Origin: Microcoleus vaginatus HSN003
GTDB lineage: Bacteria; Cyanobacteriota; Cyanobacteriia; Cyanobacteriales; Microcoleaceae
Reading direction: 5' to 3'
NCBI RefSeq assembly: GCF_022701255.1
Contig: NZ_CP031705.1
Coordinates: 4,464,001 to 4,528,000, forward strand
DNA: 64,000 nucleotides
In this document: one piece after another, positions 7,925-16,297 of the stretch
Layout: each line of letters starts with the position of its first letter
Numbering within the stretch: position 1 is the first letter of the stretch
Translations under genes and position numbers: made by a program
The notes under the pieces: model-generated
Told to the model about the DNA's origin: nothing
What the model saw: only the letters and a program-made list of their open reading frames with translations
The model's database searches: none

Positions 7925-10021
7925 ATGAACAGAACTTTTTGGAATTTACTGCTAGTATCCCCGGCAATTCTGGGGCTATCATCAGTCATGAGTGCCACTG
8001 CGATCGCCGCAGAAGCAACCGCAACCGCTGAAGCCAACCAGCTAGCTACAGCTCAGTCATCTGAGTCAAAAATTGCAGAAATAGTTGGAGAAATAGTTGC
8101 AGAACCAGTTGCAGAACCAGTTGCAGCAGCCCCTGCTGCCCCAGAAAACCTGGCTTTAAACAGCAGCGACGCAGCGGCCCAAACCCCGGTCGTCAACGAA
8201 GCAGACGCTGAAAAACTCGCCTCAATCGAACCAGAAACCAGCGAAGCAGCAGTGCCAACAACACTGCCAACAACACTGCACACAACAGGGAGCGACATCG
8301 AGTTAGCAGCCCCAAGCGCTCCGACCAGCGCCCCAGTAGCGACTGAACCCCTAGCAGCAGCAGGCACAGCCGAACCCTCGTCCCAAGCATCCGACTTGGC
8401 AGTGCAAAGCAGCCAGACAGACACTCCTGGGAAAATTGAAGTGCCAGCAGTCGCCAGCACCCCAGCTATTACCCCAGTTACTACCCCAGTTACTAAGGTA
8501 GAAATTGCTCAGACACCAGCCGCCGGAATGGGCGGCCCCATCGTCCCTGTCGCTCCCCAAGCGCTGCCGGCCCAACCGACCGGAACGATGTCCCAGGTGA
8601 CATCAGTCACTCAGCTCTCCGACGTGCGCCCGACAGATTGGGCATTCCAAGCCCTGCAATCGCTAGTCGAACGCTACAGTTGTATCGTAGGTTATCCCGA
8701 CGGCACCTACCGCGGCAACCGCGCCCTGACTCGCTACGAATTTGCAGCCGGCGTCAACGCTTGCTTAGACAACATAACCCAGCTAATTGGGTCAACAGGT
8801 AACTTAGTTACCCGAGACGACTTAGCCATCCTGCAACGCCTGCAAGAAGAATTTGCAGCCGAACTTGCTACCCTGCGCGGACGAGTAGACGGCCTAGAAG
8901 CTCGCACCGCAGAACTCGAAGCCAACCAGTTCTCCACCACCACCAAATTGAATGGAGAAGCCGTTTTTGCCGTCAGCGACACCTTCGTGGGAGATGGTAT
9001 CCGCCTTGAGGACGATAGAACAGTCACCAACTTCGGCTACCGGGTGCGCTTGAACTTATTGACAAGCTTCACCGGTCGAGACTTGCTCAGAACCCGCTTG
9101 CAAGCAGTCAACGTCGCCAACTACGGAGCATCAACCGCTACCGGCACTAACATGGCTCGCTTGGCCTTTGACGGCCAGGAGGGCAGCCAATTCACACTAG
9201 ACGAACTGTACTATCGTTTCCCGGTCGGTCCGGCTACAGTCTTTGTCGGTCCTAAAGGACTTGACCTGGATGAAATTGCAGACACGGTAACACCCTTTAA
9301 CTCTACGGGTACTGGTGCCATTTCCAGATTTGGAGTTCGTAACCCGGCCGTATTCCGCGGGCCGCAGGGAGCTGGCGCAAGTTTGACTTTCAACTTGGGC
9401 CCCCTCCGAGCTACTGGGGGCTATCTTGCCTCCGACGGCGATGCTCCCGACCCCGCAAACGGCCGGGGCGTTGCCGACGGTTCTTTCAGCGCTCTGGGTC
9501 AGATCGGCTTTTTTAGCAGACCGTTTGATTTGGCCTTCACTTACACCCACAAATACAATCGCGCAGGCGATGTTGGCATCATGGGCGGTACGGGCAGTGC
9601 CTTGGCTAACCGGCCCTTCGGTCAAGCAACCACTCAAGCAGATAACTATGGCGTGCAAGTTAACTTCAAACCCAGCCGTCGCTTTCAGCTTGGCGGTTGG
9701 TACGGTTATACGAAGGCTGAGCAACTGCGGGGGGGCGGCAATGACGCGACGATCCAGAATGGTGCTATCACTTTGGCCCTGGCAGATTTTGGCCGGCAAG
9801 GCAACCTCCTCGGCTTCGTCTTCGGTGTACCGCCAAAAGTTACTGAGAGTGATGTCGCCAGAAACCGCGACACCTCTTATCACTTAGAAGGTTTCTATCG
9901 CTTCCAAGTCAATGACTTTGTGTCAGTGACACCGGGCGTTTACGTGATTCTGAATCCAGAACACAACCACAGAAACGACGATATCTGGGTCGGACTCCTC
10001 CGTACTACCTTTACTTTCTAA
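7925..10021 (+). CDS. SLH-domain OprB-family porin
   Basis: About 698 aa from ATG 7925; the frame also has GTG 7916, but a GAAGG box ends 10 nt before the ATG. Residues 1-~30 are a signal peptide ending near AIAAEA. Residues ~30-220 are an unusually long Ala/Pro/Thr-rich linker. An SLH domain (VRPTDWAFQALQSLVERY, then YPDGTYRGNRALTRYEFA) spans ~225-285, followed by a coiled coil (~295-335, LQRLQEEFAAELATLRGRVD) and a C-terminal OprB-type beta-barrel ending in an aromatic residue (TTFTF). This is the common cyanobacterial outer-membrane porin of the Som/iron-uptake porin type, anchored to the cell wall by the SLH domain. Family members pass ions and small solutes. A terminator follows. Confidence 0.92.
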   Translation: MNRTFWNLLLVSPAILGLSSVMSATAIAAEATATAEANQLATAQSSESKIAEIVGEIVAEPVAEPVAAAPAAPENLALNSSDAAAQTPVVNEADAEKLASIEPETSEAAVPTTLPTTLHTTGSDIELAAPSAPTSAPVATEPLAAAGTAEPSSQASDLAVQSSQTDTPGKIEVPAVASTPAITPVTTPVTKVEIAQTPAAGMGGPIVPVAPQALPAQPTGTMSQVTSVTQLSDVRPTDWAFQALQSLVERYSCIVGYPDGTYRGNRALTRYEFAAGVNACLDNITQLIGSTGNLVTRDDLAILQRLQEEFAAELATLRGRVDGLEARTAELEANQFSTTTKLNGEAVFAVSDTFVGDGIRLEDDRTVTNFGYRVRLNLLTSFTGRDLLRTRLQAVNVANYGASTATGTNMARLAFDGQEGSQFTLDELYYRFPVGPATVFVGPKGLDLDEIADTVTPFNSTGTGAISRFGVRNPAVFRGPQGAGASLTFNLGPLRATGGYLASDGDAPDPANGRGVADGSFSALGQIGFFSRPFDLAFTYTHKYNRAGDVGIMGGTGSALANRPFGQATTQADNYGVQVNFKPSRRFQLGGWYGYTKAEQLRGGGNDATIQNGAITLALADFGRQGNLLGFVFGVPPKVTESDVARNRDTSYHLEGFYRFQVNDFVSVTPGVYVILNPEHNHRNDDIWVGLLRTTFTF

Positions 10022-10046
10022 GGTTTCCAGACCTCTAGTTACAGCT

Positions 10047-10072
10047 AAAAGCGGCAGGCGACTGTCGCTTTT
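10047..10072 (+). terminator. Rho-independent terminator of porin gene
   Basis: AAAAGCGGCAG / CTGTCGCTTTT stem with a GCGA loop, followed by TATTTATT, 26 bp after the porin stop codon. Confidence 0.8.
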
Positions 10073-10100
10073 ATTTATTGGTCATCAGTGGATCGATTTT

Positions 10101-10163
10101 AGATTTTAGATTTTAGATTTTAGATTTTCAACAGTTAACAGTCATCAGTCAACAGTCAACAGT
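10101..10163. repeat. Heptamer tandem repeats (STRR)
   Basis: About five copies of GATTTTA in tandem, then CAGTCAA-type heptamers. The same GATTTTA heptamer, on either strand, recurs at 13783-13817 and 63434-63462. Such 7-bp STRR arrays are characteristic of filamentous cyanobacterial genomes. Confidence 0.85.
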
Positions 10164-10170
10164 TCACAAA

Positions 10171-11424
10171 TTATGAATTTTGGCGGCAAATCCCGAATAC
10201 GGATGTGTAGCCGTGCAGAAATGTGCTACCGCCGACGGGGCCGATTTCGCCATTGCAGAAAAAGCCACCCAGGGGGATGTTTTTGAGGTATCGGCCAAAC
10301 AGTCGGGAGTCAAAGTTCGATTCGCCGTAAAGCCCTTCACCCCGCCCCAGACAAGAGAACATTAAGGCGCCGACGCTGGATGTACCACTGTACTCGGCGG
10401 CCCGCTGATAGCGATCGAGCAGCATTTCTAGGTCTTCTGCGGAGGTGCGCGCGTCCCGCAGGTGAAATTGGATGCGCTGTCCGGGACGGACTCGATCGCC
10501 GATCGCAATTGCCCCCACTTTCGGATCTACTCCCAACAGATTGCGGATTAAAAAATCTCCCGGCTCTAATGTCAGCTTGAATTCATCGCTGACTAAGCCT
10601 ACAAATAACGAATGCTGGGCTAATTCTCGGTCTTCTTCGCTCAAAGTTTGAACTAACTCTCGCAAAGCCTCTAAGGGCGATCGCTCGATGCCCCCGCTGT
10701 CGGTATCGTCGGTTTGTTCTTCGAGTTTTAGCAAAATATTGCGCTCTCCTTCCGTCACCCGATAAGGATGCCCGATCGGCCGGCAGCCTTGAGCTACGAT
10801 CGTTTCCAAAACTATATTGCCGCTCAAAGCTACCCCAACCGTCCCTTCTCGGTAAAGCTGATAGTCGCAAAACAGCGCCGCCCCTCGGCCCGCACCGTCC
10901 CCCCCGGCGAGCCCCCCTACCTTGGCCGCGCCCGGATAGGCATAATCTAGCCCTTGGAGCAAATCGTTAATTTTTGCGGAAAAGGGGTCGGCCAAGATGA
11001 TGAACTGCGGTTCTTCCTGGGCCGGCACGCCCAAGAGATCCACCCAAGTATCCGGGGGACTATCTAAGTCCGGCAGTTCTTCTGCACCGACGTGAAAAGT
11101 TCTGACATTCACTCCCGGCAAACGCGCTAGACTCAAGCTGACTGCGGGAGATCCCTCGACTTCTTCGGTGAGGCCGCCCCGGTTCGTGCCGATGACTCCT
11201 CCCCCGCCACAGCCCAGGATCGCGGGTACTGGCAGCAGTTCTCGCAGTAAAGGCATCAGCCGAGAATACTCGCTGGCAAAGGCAGACGAGATAAATATCA
11301 GCGCTAAATCAGCCGGGCCTTCTAGGTCGCGATCGGCTTGTTCTACAACTTCTTTGAGCGCTGATTCCAAAGACGGACGGGTTGATAAGGCGCTGACCCA
11401 CTGCATTTGGTTTTCGGTGTACAT
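10171..11424 (-). CDS. FIST-domain signal transduction protein
   Basis: A 417-aa cytoplasmic protein, ATG at 11424. The N-terminal half (about residues 30-215) matches the FIST N sensory domain: a predicted ALIFISSAF strand, the glycine motif LGCGGGGVIG, and GLDYAYPGAAKVGGLAGG. The C-terminal half (~225-400) matches FIST_C, with the FLIRNLLGVDPK segment and GLYGE near residue ~370. FIST domains occur in sensor systems and are thought to bind small ligands such as amino acids. Here the pair stands alone with no kinase or cyclase partner. It is convergent with the porin gene. Confidence 0.85.
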   Translation of the reverse strand: MYTENQMQWVSALSTRPSLESALKEVVEQADRDLEGPADLALIFISSAFASEYSRLMPLLRELLPVPAILGCGGGGVIGTNRGGLTEEVEGSPAVSLSLARLPGVNVRTFHVGAEELPDLDSPPDTWVDLLGVPAQEEPQFIILADPFSAKINDLLQGLDYAYPGAAKVGGLAGGDGAGRGAALFCDYQLYREGTVGVALSGNIVLETIVAQGCRPIGHPYRVTEGERNILLKLEEQTDDTDSGGIERSPLEALRELVQTLSEEDRELAQHSLFVGLVSDEFKLTLEPGDFLIRNLLGVDPKVGAIAIGDRVRPGQRIQFHLRDARTSAEDLEMLLDRYQRAAEYSGTSSVGALMFSCLGRGEGLYGESNFDSRLFGRYLKNIPLGGFFCNGEIGPVGGSTFLHGYTSVFGICRQNS

Positions 11425-11670
11425 AAGGCAAACTTCTCTATAAAACTATCTCTATACATTAGGCTAACCGGAACTGGCCACTGGGGGGACGCTATTCTGG
11501 GGCGATCGATTCCCCATCGATTGCCGTTCTTGTGTTAACATAAGTTAACATGAGTGTCCCCTTAATCTGTTTAGTGTTAAATGCCGTATTCAGCTAAATC
11601 TTAAAAGATAAAGCTCAATACAGTTTGACACACCAACCTCGTGTAATGTTTTCATCAAAAGTAAGGTCAG

Positions 11671-11778
11671 CTCGACCTACATTGATGCCTGTGGACTCTT
11701 CCCCCGCCGACGGGGTAGAGTAAAGCAGGAAGTAGAGACGGGCTGCGATCGTAGTTATGGATGGTTTCTATCTGGGCT
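11671..11778 (+). ncRNA. Candidate structured RNA element B (CP12 upstream)
   Basis: Second copy of the element described at 7728-7835. Conserved words: GACCT-AC-ATTGATGCCTG, AGCAGGAAGTAGAGACG, GTTATGGATGGTTTCTAT. The intervening hairpin has arms CTCT-CCCC / GGGG-AGAG, unrelated in sequence to the hairpin in copy A. Here the 5' part also forms AGGTC-AGCTC-GACCT. Confidence 0.5.
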
Positions 11779-11886
11779 GCTGCAACAGCAGCGCATCTCA
11801 AGCTATTATTAGCTGGGGTCGCCAGACCGAAACTGCAAATCCCACCCAAACTAACATCCAAAAAGAAAACCTTTCTTACTTAATAA

Positions 11887-11979
11887 GGTCAACGACCCAG
11901 GTCTAAAGACACGCTCGCTTCGAGCCTAAGACTTAAACCACAGTTGACCGGCCTCAGACTTTAGAGGTCTACGTTTTTT
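11887..11979 (+). ncRNA. Candidate small RNA or attenuator upstream of CP12 (element D)
   Basis: Outer stem GGTCAAC (11887-11893) / GTTGACC (11943-11949) encloses an inner stem GTCT / AGAC and an apical GCTCG-CTT-CGAGC. It is followed by a second hairpin GGCCTC / GAGGTC and a six-T run (11974-11979). This order (structured body, terminator hairpin, T-tract) is that of a small RNA or an attenuated leader. Pairings were read by eye. Confidence 0.45.
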
Positions 11980-12165
11980 GAGTTATGACACCAAGCGGAT
12001 GCTTAGCTAGTCCCTTGCTCTGTCGTTAACGGTTAAACATCTTTATTTGGGTTAAAGACGTGCCGTTAGCCGAACAAGCTCACTAAACAAAGGCGCGTGC
12101 TAACATTACCTAGAAATAGGTCGGGGACAACCATATTCTCCTACACTTTCATACCAACAAGTTTT

Positions 12166-12402
12166 ATGACAACAACACCCCCAGGCAACATCCAAGAAAA
12201 AATTGAAGAAGAACTAGAAAGCGCTCGTACCGTCTGTGACACCAAGGGCGCCACTTCCGGGGAATGCGCGGCTGCGTGGGACGCAGTTGAAGAACTGCAA
12301 GCAGAAGCTTCCCACCAAAAGCAAGTCAAACCTAAGAATTCTTTTGAAAAATTTTGCGACGACAATCCTGACGCTGCTGAGTGCCGCATCTACGAGGAAT
12401 AA
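12166..12402 (+). CDS. cp12: CP12 domain protein, Calvin cycle regulator
   Basis: A 78-aa protein from ATG 12166; an upstream in-frame ATG at 12097 is not favoured because the added residues are unlike CP12. The sequence has both cysteine pairs: CDTKGATSGEC (N-terminal pair) and CDDNPDAAEC (C-terminal pair), and the core AAAWDAVEELQAEASHQ. CP12 is an intrinsically disordered linker that, when oxidised in the dark, joins GAPDH and phosphoribulokinase into an inactive complex and so shuts off the Calvin cycle. Length is normal for cyanobacterial CP12. It is monocistronic, with a strong terminator. Confidence 0.96.
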   Translation: MTTTPPGNIQEKIEEELESARTVCDTKGATSGECAAAWDAVEELQAEASHQKQVKPKNSFEKFCDDNPDAAECRIYEE

Positions 12403-12428
12403 ACGAGCCATTTAGCTCTATCCCTTCC

Positions 12429-12473
12429 CTCCCGCACCGAAATCTCTATTTTGGGGCGGGAGAATTTTATTTT
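12429..12473 (+). terminator. Terminator of CP12 gene
   Basis: CTCCCGC (12429-12435) / GCGGGAG (12456-12462) stem followed by AATTTTATTTT. Confidence 0.75.
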
Positions 12474-12556
12474 AGGGGGTTGATCCTGGAAATAATGGCG
12501 AGATTTGCCCACTATCCCAATACAATTCAAATCCGCCACATTCCCCCTCGCCGCCA

Positions 12557-12730
12557 GGGCTGTTTCATTCTCTTGTAGGGGCGGCCCCAATGTCTGAAAG
12601 GCTTGTGCAATCGTCTGTGGGCGGGTAGGCATTCTGGGCACTACAAGAGTCAAAATCGCGATTTTCGTGAGAATGAAACCGCCCTGCCCCCAATGGGGAC
12701 AAGAATTTGCTCTTGCGTCCCCATTGGGGG
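12557..12730. repeat. MITE-like nested inverted repeats
   Basis: Outer arms CAGGGC-GTTTCATTCTC (12555-12573) and GAGAATGAAAC-GCCCTG (~12669-12686) flank inner arms CTTGTAG / CTACAAG and a palindrome AAAATCGCGATTTT. Directly adjoining is a second hairpin with perfect 14-bp arms, CCCCCAATGGGGAC (12687-12700) and GTCCCCATTGGGGG (12717-12730). There is no coding capacity. Confidence 0.65.
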
Positions 12731-12937
12731 CCAGGATGGGAAGGAGAGAGCTCAGGAATAAACAGTTTTAACTCAAGCGTATTGCCGTCTATCGTGTCTC
12801 AAGTACCCTTCAAACCGCGCCAAGTACCTTAGAAAAGGTAGCAGTAACTAAAACATTAAGACCGTGTTCTGGTTGCTGATTTTTTAGCATTTTTGTAGTA
12901 AAATTTGTGACAAATAAGTGAGTATATTTTCCCAAAG

Positions 12938-13558
12938 ATGTTGAGTCTTTTATTGGCAGCCACCGGGCCTTGGTTTCAACCGCTAGTCTGGATGGATTAC
13001 CGGTTGTCTGTGTTATTAACAATTTCGATCCCGCTGGTAGTGCTGATTTGGGCTGTTGTGGCAAAAGCTGAGGCGATCGTCCGTTTGTCGATTATTTATT
13101 GGCGGGTGGCGAGTTTGCTGGCAATTACCCTTTACCTGATGATGGCTGCGCTGCCTGTGAGCTTTGTGTCGTCGGTGATTGGGAGGGCCTTAATTCCTGC
13201 TAGTCTGTGGTTTTGGGAGGATTTAAACGAAGAAATTGCCGATCGACCGCAGTCGCCCCTGAAACTGGCTTTTACAGCTTGGCGGTGGGCGATTACTGTT
13301 TACAGCGGTTTGGGCGCACTAGCTCAACTTCCCTTCTTAAGCTGTGCCTTTAAATCTCAAATTGAGGTAATTGACGAACCTTTTTGCCGCGTTTGGTTAG
13401 ACCCACCTTGGCTCTACAAACAAATGTTTCACCCTACCGCAACCCCTCAATTTTTGGGATTTTTGGGTCTGATAGGTTTAGGAATCTATGTAATTTACTT
13501 CTCATACTTTGTGCTAATTAGACTAGGAAAACAGGGGAGGTCAGCTACCGGAAATTAA
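12938..13558 (+). CDS. DUF3177 family membrane protein
   Basis: A 206-aa polytopic membrane protein starting at ATG 12938. About five hydrophobic segments are visible, at residues ~25-45, ~52-75, ~112-132 and ~168-192, plus a re-entrant-looking stretch near ~78-88. It matches the conserved cyanobacterial DUF3177 family by its N-terminal LVWMDYRLSVLLT and C-terminal FRVWLDPPWLYKQMFHP-like signature (here CRVWLDPPWLYKQMFHP). No function is established for the family. No operon partner is evident. Confidence 0.82.
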   Translation: MLSLLLAATGPWFQPLVWMDYRLSVLLTISIPLVVLIWAVVAKAEAIVRLSIIYWRVASLLAITLYLMMAALPVSFVSSVIGRALIPASLWFWEDLNEEIADRPQSPLKLAFTAWRWAITVYSGLGALAQLPFLSCAFKSQIEVIDEPFCRVWLDPPWLYKQMFHPTATPQFLGFLGLIGLGIYVIYFSYFVLIRLGKQGRSATGN

Positions 13559-13782
13559 GGGGATTTTAAGTAAGTATTTGCCTCTTAAATAGCCGCTCAA
13601 GTCTTCCACAAAAAGCTCAAAAATCCCAACTCACAAAAGCGGAGCCGCATCTAGGAAAAAATTAAACTAACAGCAGGGTGGGTGACGTGAAGTTGCCCAA
13701 AAACGGATACAAGCCGCCGACTCCAGTCGTCGAGATCTAACAATTTTAGACTAAGGTTCCAGCTTCCAGATCCATCTGTCGA

Positions 13783-13817
13783 GAAAATCTAAAATCTAAA
13801 ATCTAAAATCTAAAATC
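13783..13817. repeat. Heptamer tandem repeats (AAAATCT)
   Basis: Five tandem TAAAATC heptamers, the reverse complement of the GATTTTA repeat at 10101-10135, ending 12 bp before the next gene. Confidence 0.85.
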
Positions 13818-13828
13818 GACTGACAGCA

Positions 13829-15283
13829 ATGTTATTGGGAAAGACTGTGATGGATAGCAAACAAGCCTACTTACAGTGCTTAGACAGGCTGATTTGGGCC
13901 CTCGATAGCCTGGAAGCAAAAGTCGAACCAAGTGAAGTCGCTCGGATTGCCGAACTGATTGTTCAGCCGATGATGGGGCCCTGGCGGTTTTTTCACACTC
14001 CCGAACATATTTTTGAGGTGGGGGGAGATGAAGACGCGATCGAGGTTTTGGCAGCTTTATTTCACGATACAGTCTACGTGCAAGTCGATCGCAGCATTAA
14101 CTTTAACGTCAGCTACTACATCACTCCTGTTGCAAAAGAGGTTAACCAACAACTACAAATTCGGGATCAATCTGAACTGCCGGCGGATGCTATCTTCGAG
14201 ATGGTAATGCTGGTATTCAATTTTGTACCGGGCCAAGTCCTCCATCCTTTTTCGGGACAAAACGAATTTCTTAGCGCTGTGGTAGCAGCCAAAGCTCTAG
14301 AACCATTTCTCAAACGCGAGCAATTGCTTCAAATTGCAGGCTGCATTGAAGCAACCATTCCGTTTCGCTCTGCCGAGTCCGGAGTAACAGTAAGCCAGCG
14401 TCTTTATGAGCGCTTGCAAGCAATAAATAGCCTGTTTAACCTCAGTTTGACTGACGAGGAAATGCGGGAAACGGTGAAAAAATCCGTGCGAATCTCTAAC
14501 CGGGATGTGATGAGTTTTGCTCACCATAGTTCAGCCCATTTTTTGGCAAATACCTGGAATTTACTGCCGGAAACCAATCACAATCTCATCTGCTGCGGTT
14601 TTTACACGGTTCGCGACTACCGAGTTGCTTTGGTTAAGATGGAAGGTTTTCTGAATTATCTCAAGCCAGAAATAATTTTCCGGCAGTTTGAGGGATATCC
14701 AGACGATCGCACCTATCAGCGGTGGGAAACTACTGCTAAGTACAATCTCGAAATTGCGAAGCTTTATTTGGGGTGCAAGCTGTCTGCTCTCGCCCTGCTA
14801 GAAGCTCTCTCTTCTGGTTTGGGAATCGATGTTTCTCTGGCGATGATGATGGGAGGAATTCCGGATCAATCTGTTAACTGTGTGCGCCTGGAAAGCTTTT
14901 TCCCACAGATAGAAAAACCTTATCAACCTAAAATTGGTTTAGAAGCGGAAGTATTAAATTTATTAGAAAATGGGCGGGCTAAAAGCACTTCTAAAACCGA
15001 TTTGGAGAATTCGCCACTGACAACGTTTGTGGTAAAAATTGTTGGCTTTGAGGAAATGCGCTATCAGTGCGCTCGAGCTAAGGAATTTTTTCTACAAAAT
15101 CTCGACGCTGACGACTTTATTTCCGACTTTAACCCGATAGTTACAGAAATTGTTATTGATTCAATTCTCAAGTTATTTGACACCCGGAAATCTACTATCT
15201 ACCGATACTACGATATCACTTCTAAGTTAAAGTCCCAACCCGAGAGCCATTTTCCCGATCGCCATTTTCGATCAAAGGGTTAA
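13829..15283 (+). CDS. HD-like domain protein of unknown function
   Basis: A 484-aa protein; ATG 13829, with a second possible ATG at 13850. The N-terminal segment FFHTPEHIFEV followed by LAALFHDTVYVQ has the His...HD arrangement of HD-type metal phosphohydrolases, although it is spaced tightly. The rest is mostly helical with a long C-terminal region ending in a basic tail. No signal peptide or membrane segment is seen. A cyanobacterium-restricted hypothetical protein is likely; substrate is unknown. The 5' flank carries heptamer repeats. Confidence 0.8.
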   Translation: MLLGKTVMDSKQAYLQCLDRLIWALDSLEAKVEPSEVARIAELIVQPMMGPWRFFHTPEHIFEVGGDEDAIEVLAALFHDTVYVQVDRSINFNVSYYITPVAKEVNQQLQIRDQSELPADAIFEMVMLVFNFVPGQVLHPFSGQNEFLSAVVAAKALEPFLKREQLLQIAGCIEATIPFRSAESGVTVSQRLYERLQAINSLFNLSLTDEEMRETVKKSVRISNRDVMSFAHHSSAHFLANTWNLLPETNHNLICCGFYTVRDYRVALVKMEGFLNYLKPEIIFRQFEGYPDDRTYQRWETTAKYNLEIAKLYLGCKLSALALLEALSSGLGIDVSLAMMMGGIPDQSVNCVRLESFFPQIEKPYQPKIGLEAEVLNLLENGRAKSTSKTDLENSPLTTFVVKIVGFEEMRYQCARAKEFFLQNLDADDFISDFNPIVTEIVIDSILKLFDTRKSTIYRYYDITSKLKSQPESHFPDRHFRSKG

Positions 15284-15798
15284 CTAGCTTTAAATACAGT
15301 ATTTTTGCCTCCTCTATAGAAAAGATTATTCCTCAGCTTATATAAGAGTGGAGCGATTGCACCGTGACAGGATTGATTGACTCGCTTTCTCTACGTCAAT
15401 CAGCCTATCCATCCCCACACCAACAGCCCTACAGGTAAGTAAGTAGGCGGAATTAAACCGCATAATCTAACACTAGGTAAACAGGTTTAAGTCAGGCAGT
15501 AGAGAGCCTGTGGAGACTTGACCGTCGTTTACATAGGGGGGTTTTTTGGCGCCGACTTACTGATGGTGTGGGGCTGGTGGCAAAGATGCTAAAAGTTGAT
15601 AAAAAATGGAAATTCGCTGCTGTTTGCCTTTGACAATTACTGTGTACAAAACGGGTTTGATAGCTGGCTGTCACTCATCTGAGCTACCCCCGATCAGCGT
15701 CACTATAAAAAGCGACTGTTAAAGCACTTCTCCCCACAGCTACAACTGGGGAATAGCAAGTTCAAACAACTTGCAAACCACTAATCCCCAATCAAACC
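15284..15798 (+). promoter_or_regulatory. Structured intergenic region upstream of PG-binding genes
   Basis: 515 bp without a gene. Its middle is the candidate structured RNA at 15413-15573. Otherwise it holds the upstream region of the first peptidoglycan-binding gene. Confidence 0.45.
15413..15573 (+). ncRNA. Candidate structured RNA (element C)
   Basis: A 161-nt span closed by CCCCACACCA (15413-15422) and TGGTGTGGGG (15564-15573), extended inward by CAG/CTG after one mismatch. Inside are CCTAC / GTAGG, GCGG-AATTAAA-CCGC, GTAAAC / GTTTAC enclosing AAGTC / GACTT, and an apical CAGGC-AGTAGAGA-GCCTG. A GGGGGGTTTTTT run lies at ~15536-15547. It shares the word AGTAGAGA with elements A and B. 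Length and a long closing stem recall 6S-type RNAs, but I cannot claim that family. Confidence 0.4.
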
Positions 15799-16080
15799 AT
15801 GCAAACCACAAATTCAATTTACGCTCAATTGCCTCTTTGCTCTTCACTGCCCACACTGAAACGAAATAATACCACTCTTGCCAATCAAAACGTGCGCTAT
15901 CTCCAACAATCCTTAGTTACAAACGGATATCCCGTCGCAACTGATGGATTTTTCGGCCCAAAAACCGAACAAGCAGTCATCAAATTTCAAAAGGAAAATA
16001 AGATTGCTGTTGATGGCATTGTCGGCCCTCAAACTTGGAGTCTATTAGGCGCTTGTTATACAGATGAACCCGGATGTTAA
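15799..16080 (+). CDS. Peptidoglycan-binding domain miniprotein 1
   Basis: A 93-aa protein that is almost entirely one PG_binding_1 domain (NQNVRYLQQSLVTNGY, DGFFGPKTEQAVIKFQ, DGIVGPQTWSLLG), the three-helix fold that binds peptidoglycan. There is no clear signal peptide, which is odd for a wall binder. It ends in a Cys-containing tail. The next gene is a paralogue, and the two share their upstream 40 bp, indicating tandem duplication. Confidence 0.88.
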   Translation: MQTTNSIYAQLPLCSSLPTLKRNNTTLANQNVRYLQQSLVTNGYPVATDGFFGPKTEQAVIKFQKENKIAVDGIVGPQTWSLLGACYTDEPGC

Positions 16081-16297
16081 ATCAAAGTTAACTAATCTTA
16101 GTCGCGCGGGTAGCAAGAAACTGGGTTTTTTCACAGCAATACTTCCTTTACGCCCCCAGAAACGCTAAAAAACCTGGTGGTTGAGCGAAGCCAAAACTCC
16201 GTTTATGCCAGTCAAGAGTTTACCCAGGACTATTAACATCATTTCCGCACTTCTGTGCTTTCAAACAACTTGTAAACAACCAATGGAGAATTAAACC

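Larger units (their letters stand above)
11425..12165 (+). promoter_or_regulatory. Long leader region of CP12 gene
   Basis: About 740 bp between the FIST gene and CP12. It contains element B (11671-11778), the GCTGCTG-CAA-CAGCAGC hairpin just after it, and element D with a terminator-like end (11887-11979). No protein is supported here; a minus-strand 64-codon frame at 11667-11861 overlaps element B and is rejected. Confidence 0.45.

Noticed and set aside
11667..11861. 64-codon minus frame
   Set aside because: Lies over the candidate RNA element B, which has the stronger signal.
15413..15573. Naming the structure as 6S RNA or an SRP/tmRNA
   Set aside because: Conserved words of those families were not found.
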